From an uncultured Selenomonadales bacterium (GTDB taxonomy: Bacteria; Bacillota; Negativicutes; Selenomonadales; Selenomonadaceae): a stretch of DNA of 7,407 nt. The position numbers and the translations under genes are program-made. Where the stretch lies: contig CAMJAZ010000067.1 of the NCBI GenBank assembly GCA_946403735.1, positions 1-7,407 of the forward strand, in the 5' to 3' direction. The notes under the pieces were generated by a model. It was not told the origin of the DNA and did no database searches. It saw nothing but the letters and a program-made list of their open reading frames with translations. Shown here piece by piece: positions 1 to 7,009 of the stretch; position 1 is the stretch's first letter, and every line of letters starts with the position of its first letter.

Positions 1-2241
1 TGCAAATTTATACATATATGCTTCTTACCAAAAGTTTTCGCCGTAAGTTCTCCACCATTGGGCGGCATTCGTGACATTCGCGAAACGTTGGAGAAAATTA
101 AACTTGGCAGTTCCGCCAGCGCTGAAGAATTTTTAGATATTTTGTCGACGATGTATGCAATGCGCAACGTCAAAAAGTTTTTCAAGGAAACTGAAATTGC
201 CGCGCCTAAACTTAAAAGTCGTGCCGCGCAGATTGAAATTCTTGGCAACCTTGAAAAGCAAATTGAAAATACCGTCGATGAACACGGGCTAGTACGCGAT
301 ACGGCTAGCGTTGAGTTGCAAAAAATTCGGCGTGAACTTCGCAATGCACAAAACCGCGTTAAGACAGAAATTTTCAACATTCTGCACGACGCGGCTAAAC
401 AAAAATATTTTCAAGACGCTATCGTCACAATGCGCGGCGACCGTTACGTTTTGCCCGTCAAGACAGAGTATAAATCACAAATTCCTGGCATTGTTCACGA
501 CCAATCGGCGACTGGTGCAACGCTTTTCATTGAGCCAATGGCGATTGTCAATCTTAACAATGACATTCGACAGCTTGAAGTTGATGAGCGAAACGAAGTT
601 GCAAGGATTTTGCGCGTACTTAGTGACACCGTAAGAAAAAATTCCGTCGAACTTTTAATCAACGTCGATATTTTGGCTGAAATTGATTTACTTTTCGCGA
701 AGGCTAAATTGGCGTACGACCTCAACGCTACCGAACCGACGCTTGCAAAGTTCACTGACATAAAATCTGCGCGGCATCCACTAATTCCGCCGAAAGAAGT
801 TGTGCCGATTGATATAAAACTTGGCGAAGAATTTACAATTTTACTTGTGACTGGACCGAATACTGGCGGAAAAACTGTTTCAATGAAAACGTTGGGACTT
901 TTGGTAATGATGACGCAATGTGGCTTATACATTCCCGCCGCGCCGTTTTCAAAAATTGCGGTGTACACGGACATTTACGCGGATATTGGCGACGAACAGT
1001 CAATCGAACAAAGCCTTTCAACATTTTCAGCGCATATGACAAAGATTGTAAAAATTTTGAAGGAAGTTAAGCCGACCGATTTAGTTTTGATTGATGAAAT
1101 TGGCGCAGGTACTGACCCCGACGAAGGCGCGGCGCTTGCAATGTCGATTCTTAGCAGGTTGCTGAAAATAAAAGTTCAAACGATAGCGACGACGCATTAT
1201 TCAGAGCTGAAAACTTTTGCGTACACGACGGCGGGAATTGAAAATGCTTGCGTCGAGTTCAACGACGAAACGTTACAGCCGACGTACCGACTTTTAATCG
1301 GCATTCCTGGTTCAAGCAACGCCTTTGCAATCAGTCAACGATTGGGCTTGCAACAAAGTTTGATTCGACGCGCTAAAAAATTTTTGAAAGCAGACCACGC
1401 GAATTTTGAACAGGTAATTTCCGAGCTTGAATCAGAGCGTACGATTTATGAGCAACGCAACATTGCAATTCAGCAACATCAAATTCAGATTGAAAATCAC
1501 GAAAAAAAGCTTGCTGAAATGCGCAGTGAAATTGAGAAGAGCAAGGGCGAAATTATTAAAAAAGCGCGTGAAAAATCGGCGGCTATGGTACGTGAGACTA
1601 AGCGCGAGGCTGAAGAAATTATCGCGGCTTTGAAGGAACAATTTGACGACTTCGGCATTAAACGTCGACAACAGGCAATTCAATCTGCGCGGGATAAAAT
1701 TCGTGAGGCTGAAATTGAAACGGCGCCGATTATTTTAGCGGATAAATCAGTTGGCAAGCGCATAAGCAAAGATTCACTGATGATTGGCGACACGATTTAT
1801 ATCAAGCCACTTGACCAGAATGGTAAAATAATTTCGCTTGACGTTGACGGCGAAAAGTTGACCGCGCAGGTTGGCGCACTTACGACGACGGTTAAATTTT
1901 CTGACTGCCGATTTATAAGCCACGCGGAAATTTCTACGTCGACGCCGACTTCAAGCGGTACGCGCGGTTCAACTCAACTTCTGCAAAAAGTTTCTACCGT
2001 CACGCGAAATTTAGATATACGCGGAATGATGGTTGATGAGGCAGAAATAATTTGCGGAAAATTTCTTGACGACGCGCAACTTGCAGGGCTTAAGCAAGTT
2101 TTGATAATTCACGGCAAGGGTACAGGCGCACTGCGAAAAGGCGTACAAGATTTTTTGCGGCGTCATCATTCAGTAGCAGATTTTGTAATGGCAGATATTG
2201 ATGAAGGCGGCGCAGGTGCAACGCTTGTAACGCTTAAATAA
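1..2241 (+). CDS. mutS2: MutS2 family ATPase/Smr endonuclease (5' partial)
   Basis: MutS2 is a cytoplasmic MutS-like ATPase with a C-terminal Smr domain. It is linked to suppression of recombination and, in Bacillus, to splitting of collided ribosomes (RqcU). Counting from the Leu codon at 58, the Walker A motif GPNTGGKT is at residues 266-273 and Walker B, LVLIDE, at 342-347 followed by GAGTDP. The switch histidine in TTHYSELK is His380. A charged coiled coil covers about 445-560, a KOW/SH3-like segment about 574-622, and the Smr domain has LDIRG at 652-656 and HGKGTGALR at 685-693. The ATPase and Smr signatures are intact. The TTG at 58 is unlikely to be the start: it has no ribosome binding site, it encodes the Leu of the conserved PPLGGIRDIR segment, and the frame is open to position 1. 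Family members are about 785 residues, so roughly 40 N-terminal residues lie off the window. No terminator follows, so it is probably co-transcribed with the HlyD-like gene. Confidence 0.96.
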   Translation, partial: CKFIHICFLPKVFAVSSPPLGGIRDIRETLEKIKLGSSASAEEFLDILSTMYAMRNVKKFFKETEIAAPKLKSRAAQIEILGNLEKQIENTVDEHGLVRDTASVELQKIRRELRNAQNRVKTEIFNILHDAAKQKYFQDAIVTMRGDRYVLPVKTEYKSQIPGIVHDQSATGATLFIEPMAIVNLNNDIRQLEVDERNEVARILRVLSDTVRKNSVELLINVDILAEIDLLFAKAKLAYDLNATEPTLAKFTDIKSARHPLIPPKEVVPIDIKLGEEFTILLVTGPNTGGKTVSMKTLGLLVMMTQCGLYIPAAPFSKIAVYTDIYADIGDEQSIEQSLSTFSAHMTKIVKILKEVKPTDLVLIDEIGAGTDPDEGAALAMSILSRLLKIKVQTIATTHYSELKTFAYTTAGIENACVEFNDETLQPTYRLLIGIPGSSNAFAISQRLGLQQSLIRRAKKFLKADHANFEQVISELESERTIYEQRNIAIQQHQIQIENHEKKLAEMRSEIEKSKGEIIKKAREKSAAMVRETKREAEEIIAALKEQFDDFGIKRRQQAIQSARDKIREAEIETAPIILADKSVGKRISKDSLMIGDTIYIKPLDQNGKIISLDVDGEKLTAQVGALTTTVKFSDCRFISHAEISTSTPTSSGTRGSTQLLQKVSTVTRNLDIRGMMVDEAEIICGKFLDDAQLAGLKQVLIIHGKGTGALRKGVQDFLRRHHSVADFVMADIDEGGAGATLVTLK

Positions 2242-2288
2242 TTAAGAATTAAGAATGTAAAATTAAAAATTTTTTTGGAGATAAAAAA

Positions 2289-3698
2289 TTGGAAACGATA
2301 GACCTTTCAGGAAAAATCAAATTGCTAATAAAATTTGGCTTGATTGTACTTTTAGCAACGGCAGGCGCGATTGGCTACGGCGTCTTTGAACATTATCACG
2401 CCTTCCGTGAACTGCGTATCGAAAACGCGAAAGTCACTGGAACAATGGTTTCTGTACGGACTCTTGTTAATGGTAAAGTCAGCGAATTTTTATTTGAGGA
2501 CGGCGCAGAAGTTAAAGCTGGCGACGTAATTGCGCGGCTTGAAATTAGTATCACTGATGAAACGATTCAGCAACTTGAAAATACCGTCGAACTTGCCCGC
2601 CAAAATTACGAAGACTTGAAACAAGGGCAATGGGTTAAAGTTCCAGTTAAACGTACACGCGCAGTTAGGACGCCTGTTACAACTTCAACTGTTCGCGAAA
2701 GCAGTTCAGGTTCTGCAAATTTGTCAGCATTGGAAGAACGCGCCAACCGTATGAAGGAACTTTTTGAAATGGGCGCGGTTAGTGCTGTCCAACGTGACGC
2801 CGCCATTGCCGCTTATGAAAACGCTAAAAATTCGTCGTCGTCATCTTCATACTACACGGAAAACGGCGTTTCTTACGAGACGACCTACGTTGAAGAAATT
2901 GAATACGTCGATGAATTTCAAACGACGCCGCCAGCAGTTTTAATTGGTGCAGAAAATGCCGTTAAACAGGCGGAACTTTCTTTGAACGTTGCCTTGCAGG
3001 AGGCGCAGGAAACAGAAATTATAGCGCCAGTCGACGGTACGATTTACTATTCAACCGAACTTGAAAAAGATTTACAAGCTGGTGAAGTTGTCGCTAAAGT
3101 TGGTGACAGCAATGAACTTTGGCTTGTCGCGGAAGTCAGCGAAGAAATTTTTAACAAAGTTCCGCTTGGAAAGTTGGTAAGCTATACCATTGACGGAAAT
3201 AATTTAAACGGCATTGTTATTGAAAAAATTGCGCCCGACCCTGTTGAAGAAGTTCCCGCCGCTGAAAATCCTGCCGCTACAGAAAATTCTACCGCTACGG
3301 ACAATTCAACACCTACTGAAAATGCTACGACTGAAAATCCTACGCCTACAGAAAATTCCAACGCTGAAAACTCTACCGCGTACAATTTCTTTTCATGGAT
3401 AAATAAGGCTTACGCTGAACCTGCAGACGCCACATCAACTGAATCAACTGCCGAGCCTTCGACGGTTGAAAATTCAACGGCTGAAAGTCCTGCCGCTACG
3501 GAAAATTCTGCAACTGAAAATTCGACGGCTGAAAATCCTACCGCTGAAAATTCGCCGCCGCAAGTTTCAGAAAATCAAACTGATGCGCCGCCTGATGAAT
3601 TCCGCAACGATAAATTTTTACTGCGCGTGTCACTTCCTGAAGAAAGAAATTTTGAGTGCAAGCCAAATTCCACTACAACTTTGAAAATTCGCTTATAA
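2289..3698 (+). CDS. HlyD-family periplasmic adaptor (membrane fusion protein) with repeat-rich insertion
   Basis: This is a probable periplasmic adaptor of a tripartite efflux or secretion system, anchored in the inner membrane and linking a pump to an outer-membrane channel. The 469-residue protein has a short cytoplasmic N-terminus and one membrane segment at about 12-33. The first lipoyl half is at about 43-88 (VNGKVSEFLFEDGAEVKAGD from residue 60), followed by a helical hairpin at about 92-240. The second lipoyl half contains the hallmark APVDGT at 246-251, and beta-barrel strands follow. The hairpin is interrupted by a six-serine run (182-187) and a Tyr/Glu-rich stretch. From about 324 to 424 lies a degenerate Glu-Asn-Ser/Pro-Thr-Ala repeat, after which the domain resumes (FLLRVSLPEE). 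The start is TTG, 8 bases after GGAG (2277-2280), and it gives the N-terminal anchor. No pump or channel gene is adjacent: mutS2 lies 47 bases upstream and a terminator follows, so the partner is unknown. The family call is firm; the substrate cannot be told. Confidence 0.9.
   Translation: METIDLSGKIKLLIKFGLIVLLATAGAIGYGVFEHYHAFRELRIENAKVTGTMVSVRTLVNGKVSEFLFEDGAEVKAGDVIARLEISITDETIQQLENTVELARQNYEDLKQGQWVKVPVKRTRAVRTPVTTSTVRESSSGSANLSALEERANRMKELFEMGAVSAVQRDAAIAAYENAKNSSSSSSYYTENGVSYETTYVEEIEYVDEFQTTPPAVLIGAENAVKQAELSLNVALQEAQETEIIAPVDGTIYYSTELEKDLQAGEVVAKVGDSNELWLVAEVSEEIFNKVPLGKLVSYTIDGNNLNGIVIEKIAPDPVEEVPAAENPAATENSTATDNSTPTENATTENPTPTENSNAENSTAYNFFSWINKAYAEPADATSTESTAEPSTVENSTAESPAATENSATENSTAENPTAENSPPQVSENQTDAPPDEFRNDKFLLRVSLPEERNFECKPNSTTTLKIRL
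3258..3560 (+). repeat. Degenerate Glu-Asn-Ser/Pro-Thr repeat region inside the HlyD-like gene
   Basis: Two blocks (about 3258-3380 and 3435-3560) encode short imperfect units of 4-6 residues built on Ala/Thr-Glu-Asn-Ser/Pro-Thr. At DNA level the recurring core is GAAAAT followed by TC or CC. The unit length and third codon bases vary, so this is a coding low-complexity repeat, not an exact tandem array. The blocks are separated by a non-repetitive aromatic stretch at 3381-3434. Acidic and hydroxyl residues suggest an extended, disordered periplasmic linker; this is inference. Confidence 0.8.
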
Positions 3699-3711
3699 AA
3701 ATTTTTGCCAT

Positions 3712-3748
3712 AAAAAAATCCTCCATCGATTAATGGAGGAAATTTTTT
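3712..3748. terminator. Bidirectional intrinsic terminator between convergent genes
   Basis: An 8-bp perfect stem (TCCTCCAT at 3719-3726 with ATGGAGGA at 3733-3740) closes a 6-base loop. It is flanked by seven A on the left (3712-3718) and six T on the right (3743-3748). On the plus strand it ends the HlyD-like transcript 21 bases after its stop codon. On the minus strand the A run becomes a T tract directly after the stem and ends the DUF805 transcript, whose gene stops at 3798. Confidence 0.85.
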
Positions 3749-3797
3749 ATGTTAGGGGTTTAAAGGGTTGGTGAATTTGAATTTATCTTATTGCGAT

Positions 3798-4268
3798 TTA
3801 TTGAGCTGTACCGTATTGGTTATCTTGATCCTCACCTCTAGCAAAGAGCAGGTAGAATGCAAAGCCCAATGACGCAATCGAGATGATAATTTCTATTGGT
3901 GTCAATCCTATAGCTATTGGTAAATGCCAGTTGTACGCGGCTGAAAAAATTGAAAATCCCAAAAAGATTTTTGCTAATGTGCTGTCCTTGCCCAGATCGT
4001 GTAAGCGCTTAACGTCCAAACAAAAGCCTGGTACAAGGAATAAAATCATTGCAATGTTACAAATTATATTTATTCCAGCTGGTGAAAGGTCGGCGATAAA
4101 GCCAAAAAATTCTATCGCAAATAATGTTGCAAATATCATAAAAAATAAAAATAAATTCCGTTTTAAGTAGGTCATTCTATTGATTCGACCTTCGGTATTA
4201 AAAAATTTCTGCCGAAATGTTTCATCGTTCATATTTACCATTTCACTTTTCAAAAGTTCGTTTGTCAT
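3798..4268 (-). CDS. DUF805 family small inner-membrane protein
   Basis: This 156-residue integral membrane protein belongs to the DUF805 family, whose function is unknown. Family signatures seen are GRINRMTY at residues 27-34 (the usual G-R-I-x-R-x-x-Y/W motif just before the first membrane segment), RLHDLGK at 88-94 (the conserved R-x-H-D-x-G-K motif), and a C-terminal acidic tail ending QYG (151-153). Hydrophobic segments fall at about 36-60, 64-85, 99-116 and 123-143, so three or four membrane passes are likely. The ATG at 4268 is chosen because AGGAGG (4282-4277 on this strand) lies 8 bases upstream; in-frame ATG codons at residues 10 and 13 lack such a site. The nine or so extra N-terminal residues before the usual family start are polar. 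The gene is alone, divergent from the permease and convergent with the HlyD-like gene. Nothing in the context assigns a role. Confidence 0.88.
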   Translation of the reverse strand: MTNELLKSEMVNMNDETFRQKFFNTEGRINRMTYLKRNLFLFFMIFATLFAIEFFGFIADLSPAGINIICNIAMILFLVPGFCLDVKRLHDLGKDSTLAKIFLGFSIFSAAYNWHLPIAIGLTPIEIIISIASLGFAFYLLFARGEDQDNQYGTAQ

Positions 4269-4276
4269 TTTAATTT

Positions 4277-4282
4277 CCTCCT
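4277..4282 (-). promoter_or_regulatory. Ribosome binding site of the DUF805 gene
   Basis: On the minus strand this reads AGGAGG, 8 bases before the ATG at 4268. It fixes the start at the first ATG instead of the internal ATG codons at residues 10 and 13. Confidence 0.85.
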
Positions 4283-4300
4283 AAAAAATTTTTTCTGCTC

Positions 4301-4329
4301 TTTATACGTTGCAAGTAAAAAAATATTAA
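4301..4329 (-). promoter_or_regulatory. Candidate sigma-70-type promoter for the DUF805 gene
   Basis: Reading the minus strand, TTAATA (4329-4324) and TATAAA (4306-4301) are separated by exactly 17 bases, matching the -35 and -10 consensus at 4 and 5 of 6 positions. Transcription would start near 4294 and leave a leader of about 25 bases. The region is very AT-rich, so chance matches are likely. Confidence 0.4.
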
Positions 4330-4348
4330 GACAGTTTTTTAAAAATTA

Positions 4349-4377
4349 TTGAATGATATTAAATAATGATATAAAAT
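4349..4377 (+). promoter_or_regulatory. Candidate sigma-70-type promoter for the permease gene
   Basis: TTGAAT (4349-4354) and TAAAAT (4372-4377) are separated by 17 bases, matching the consensus at 4 and 5 of 6 positions. The start would fall near 4384 and leave a leader of about 60 bases. That leader contains the inverted repeats around GTACG (4392-4396, with CGTAC at 4408-4412) and TACGAA (4382-4387, with TTCGTA at 4406-4411). These could bind a regulator, but the AT-rich setting limits confidence. Confidence 0.4.
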
Positions 4378-4434
4378 AACTTACGAAGTTTGTACGTATA
4401 AATTTTTCGTACGGTAGGTTGAGGGCATTTTTTT

Positions 4435-4440
4435 AGGAGG
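4435..4440 (+). promoter_or_regulatory. Ribosome binding site of the permease gene, unusually close to ATG
   Basis: AGGAGG is followed by only three G and then ATG at 4444, closer than the usual 5-9 bases. A TTG in the same frame at 4453 would sit 12 bases away. The ATG is kept because TTG is not better spaced, but the spacing may lower translation or mean that a shifted pairing is used. Confidence 0.7.
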
Positions 4441-4443
4441 GGG

Positions 4444-6006
4444 ATGAAGGTTTTGAGTACTCTGTTTTTTGCCGCACTTGCGCCGATAATATGGTTGATA
4501 ATCGCATTGATTGTCTTAAAATTGCCAGCGTATCAGGCATGTTCAGTAGCACTTATAATTGCTTTTATTATATCGTCAAGCATTTTCGGCATGACGTACA
4601 CAGACACATTCACGGCGGCATTGGAAGGCGGCACGCTTGCAATTTGGCCAATCATCTGGGTTATCATTTCGGCGATTTTCACTTACAATTTGTCGGTGTA
4701 CACAAAAGGTATTGAAACAATCAAAGAAATGTTAAACTCCGTAAGCACCGACCAACGCGTAATAATTTTATTGATAGCGTGGGGATTCGGCGGATTTTTG
4801 GAATGTATGTCAGGATTTGGCACGGCAGTTGCAATAGGCGGCTCAATGTTGGCAAGTATCGGCATTAATCCAATTTCAGCTATCATAGTTTGTCTTTTAT
4901 CAAATGCAGTTCAATCGTCGTACGGTTCAATCGGATTGCCGCTTACGACATTAGCGCAGTTGACAGGCTTTGAAGGTTCGCAAATTGCAACGTTCGCTAC
5001 AGTTCAACTCGGCTTTATGATGGTTGTTATGCCGTTTTTAATGATCGTGATGTTTGGCGGATCATTAAAAGCATTAAGAGGAATGATTCCACTTTGTCTT
5101 GTCGCAGGCTTAGGATTTTTACTGCCGTCACTCGGTGCAGCCTATTTTATGGGTGAAGGATTATCAGGCGTCGCAGGTGCAATTTGTTCAATGGCTTTGA
5201 TTATCGCTTACGCTAGAATGTTCCCAGTAAAAGATCCAGAATATCAAATTCAAGCTGTTGAGGAAAAATCGGACATAACATTTGAAAAAGGCGTTAAAGC
5301 TTGGTTGCCATTCATTTTAATTTTTGTTTTCTTGATTTTAACTTCAAAACTTGTTCCGCCAGTTCACGAATTTTTAAGCCAGGCTAAAACTTCAATAGCG
5401 ATTTACACGGGCGAAGGTGCGGGACTTTATACTTTCACGTGGATTGTTACGCCAGGTACATTAATTTTAACTTCGGCGATAATTGCGGGATTCGTACAAG
5501 GCGCAACTGTCAAAGATATGTTGAGCGTATTAAACAGGACGGTTAAAACGCTCATCCCGACGTTCATAACGATGATAACGATAATCGGCACTGCGCGAGT
5601 AATGGGTTACAGCGGAATGATAACGACAATGGCAACGACAACGGTTGAGGCAACAGGAACACTTTATCCCGCAATTTCACCGTTGATTGGCGCGGCAGGT
5701 TCATTTATCACAGGCTCTGCTACGACAAGTGGAGTACTTTTTGGTAAGTTGCAAGCGGATTCAGCGTTGGTAATAGGTGCAAGTCCTGTCGGGCAAGCTT
5801 GGTTAGCGGCGGCAAATGCGGCTGGAGCTTGTGTAGGTAAAATTATTTCTCCGCAGTCAATCGCTATTGGCGTAGCGGCTGTAGGTCTGCGCGGCGTCGA
5901 AAGTCAAATTATGCAATTCGCTATTAAAGTTTTCCTGCCGTTCATAGTTATAATGGGCTGTATCGTCTATTTTGGTCGTCCAGTAGTCGAAGCTATGTTA
6001 GGTTAA
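4444..6006 (+). CDS. L-lactate permease (LctP/LldP) family transporter
   Basis: This polytopic inner-membrane transporter of the lactate permease family (TC 2.A.14) probably carries lactate, or a related hydroxy-acid such as glycolate, with protons. It is 520 residues; family members are usually about 530-560. It has more than ten hydrophobic segments, starting at about 6-26 and 32-50. Family signatures seen are LAIWPIIWV around 65-73 (LldP: LWPIGWIV), SGFGTAVAI at 123-131, LSNAVQSSYGSIGLP at 152-166, FITGS at 421-425, and GKIISPQS at 465-472, which matches the very conserved GKMISPQS. The 152-166 block differs from E. coli LldP, which has NTAPVAFGALGIP there, so substrate preference is open. 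No lactate dehydrogenase, LutABC genes or regulator gene lies beside it. A candidate promoter upstream and a terminator 22 bases after the stop codon suggest a single-gene transcript. Confidence 0.92.
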   Translation: MKVLSTLFFAALAPIIWLIIALIVLKLPAYQACSVALIIAFIISSSIFGMTYTDTFTAALEGGTLAIWPIIWVIISAIFTYNLSVYTKGIETIKEMLNSVSTDQRVIILLIAWGFGGFLECMSGFGTAVAIGGSMLASIGINPISAIIVCLLSNAVQSSYGSIGLPLTTLAQLTGFEGSQIATFATVQLGFMMVVMPFLMIVMFGGSLKALRGMIPLCLVAGLGFLLPSLGAAYFMGEGLSGVAGAICSMALIIAYARMFPVKDPEYQIQAVEEKSDITFEKGVKAWLPFILIFVFLILTSKLVPPVHEFLSQAKTSIAIYTGEGAGLYTFTWIVTPGTLILTSAIIAGFVQGATVKDMLSVLNRTVKTLIPTFITMITIIGTARVMGYSGMITTMATTTVEATGTLYPAISPLIGAAGSFITGSATTSGVLFGKLQADSALVIGASPVGQAWLAAANAAGACVGKIISPQSIAIGVAAVGLRGVESQIMQFAIKVFLPFIVIMGCIVYFGRPVVEAMLG

Positions 6007-6027
6007 TTAATATTGAAAAAGTTTGAA

Positions 6028-6071
6028 GACGGGCGCACAAGGATGTGTGCTCGTCCACTTAATTTTTTTTT
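6028..6071 (+). terminator. Intrinsic terminator after the permease gene
   Basis: A 12-bp stem (6028-6039 pairs with 6044-6055, ten Watson-Crick pairs and two G-T pairs) closes an AGGA tetraloop. Nine T follow at 6063-6071, after a 7-base spacer. The spacer is longer than typical, but the outer AAGT/ACTT bases on each side can extend the pairing toward the T tract. It separates the permease transcript from metF. Confidence 0.85.
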
Positions 6072-6130
6072 GCGCCAAAAGAAAAGTAAGTTCAAATAAC
6101 ACGTTCTAGAAATTTTGGAGGTAAAAGTTT

Positions 6131-6976
6131 TTGAAGGCAAATTTTTCATTTGAAATTTTCCCACCGCGTCAAGATATGCCAGTCGACGTTATCTATAAAA
6201 CTTTGGACGGCTTGGCGGATTTAAATCCCGACTTTATAAGCGTGACTTGTGGTGCAGGTGGTTCAACTACAAATGCTAGCGCTCGTATGATTGAAGTTGC
6301 CGCCGCAATTAAAGATAAGTACCACAAAAAAAGCGTGGCGCATATCCCCTGTATAAATCTTGATAAAGACGAAGTTGAAAAAATTTTGGCAGAACTTGAA
6401 CTGCGCGGTATTGACTCAATTTTAGCACTGCGCGGCGATAAAGTTCCCAACGTTGAGCCGAAAAATATTTTTCCGCACGCCGTCGATTTAATTTCCTTCA
6501 TACGCGAAAAGACTGGCAGTAAGTTCAAAATTTACGCCGCTTGCTATCCAGAAGGGCATACCGAATCAACGGACTTCGACGCGGATTTAAATTTTTTGAA
6601 AGCGAAAGTTGACGCGGGAGTTGACGGGCTTATCACTCAATTATTTTTCGACAACAATCACTTTCACTATTTCCGTGAAAAAATTTCTGCGCTGGGCGTC
6701 GACGTACCGATTGAGGCAGGAATTATGCCCGTGACTAAGAAAAAGCAAATTGAACGTATGGTGAATATTTGCGGCGCGTCGTTGCCCGTCAAGTTCAGAA
6801 AAATTCTTGACAAGTACGGCGACAATTCAGACGCATTACAAGAAGCTGGCATTGTCTACGCACTGAATCAGATCGTTGACCTTTTGGCAAACGGCGTAAA
6901 TGGCATTCACCTTTACGTGATGAATAATGTTTACGTAGCGCGTCGAATCAGTGACGCTGTTAAAACCCTTTTGTAG
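6131..6976 (+). CDS. metF: 5,10-methylenetetrahydrofolate reductase
   Basis: MetF is a cytoplasmic flavoenzyme that reduces 5,10-methylene-THF to 5-methyl-THF, the methyl donor for methionine synthesis. The 281-residue protein is slightly shorter than E. coli MetF (296) and covers the whole TIM-barrel domain. Seen motifs are SFEIFPPR at residues 6-13, where Glu8 matches the catalytic Glu28 of E. coli. SVTCGAGGS follows at about 37-45, then AHIPCIN and ALRGD, where Asp103 matches the flavin-contacting Asp120. Further on are AACYPEGH, QLFFDN, PIEAGIMPVT and SLPVKF, and the C-terminal GIHLYVMN matches the family's G-I-H-F-Y-x-x-N. The start is TTG, 9 bases after GGAGG (6117-6121); there is no earlier in-frame start that would restore family sequence. 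It follows a terminator, so it needs its own promoter in 6072-6116, where no convincing one was seen. The next gene begins 33 bases later without a terminator. Confidence 0.96.
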   Translation: MKANFSFEIFPPRQDMPVDVIYKTLDGLADLNPDFISVTCGAGGSTTNASARMIEVAAAIKDKYHKKSVAHIPCINLDKDEVEKILAELELRGIDSILALRGDKVPNVEPKNIFPHAVDLISFIREKTGSKFKIYAACYPEGHTESTDFDADLNFLKAKVDAGVDGLITQLFFDNNHFHYFREKISALGVDVPIEAGIMPVTKKKQIERMVNICGASLPVKFRKILDKYGDNSDALQEAGIVYALNQIVDLLANGVNGIHLYVMNNVYVARRISDAVKTLL

Positions 6977-6995
6977 ATAAACTTAATTAACTGAA

Positions 6996-7001
6996 AGGCG
7001 G
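6996..7001 (+). promoter_or_regulatory. Ribosome binding site placing the start of the last gene at 7010
   Basis: AGGCGG lies 8 bases before a TTG at 7010. This placement puts the N-terminal LKKV and, after the amber codon, the HxGH motif in one frame. It therefore shows that translation was meant to begin upstream of the amber codon and not at the later TTG at 7061. Confidence 0.65.
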
Positions 7002-7009
7002 AAAAATTT

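Noticed and set aside
495..974. Open frame on the minus strand opposite mutS2 (also 1432-1683 and 6193-6528 opposite other genes)
   Set aside because: These lie entirely opposite strongly conserved coding sequence, have no ribosome binding site or recognisable motif, and are explained by the codon use of the real genes.
2242..2288. Terminator or mobile-element end in the AT-rich gap with the repeated AATTAAG
   Set aside because: There is no GC-containing stem before the T run, and the two short AATTAAG-like copies are too simple and too few to call an element.
3258..3560. CRISPR-like or exact tandem repeat array
   Set aside because: Units are only 4-6 codons, vary in length and sequence, keep one reading frame and lack unique spacers; they are coding low-complexity sequence.
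3749..3797. Small gene or RNA between the terminator and the DUF805 gene
   Set aside because: The stretch is about 50 bases, with no start plus ribosome binding site and no stable structure.
6072..6130. Riboswitch (SAM or similar) upstream of metF
   Set aside because: Only about 60 bases lie between the preceding terminator and the start codon, too short for a known SAM riboswitch, and there is no further hairpin apart from the small TTCTAGAA palindrome at 6104-6111.
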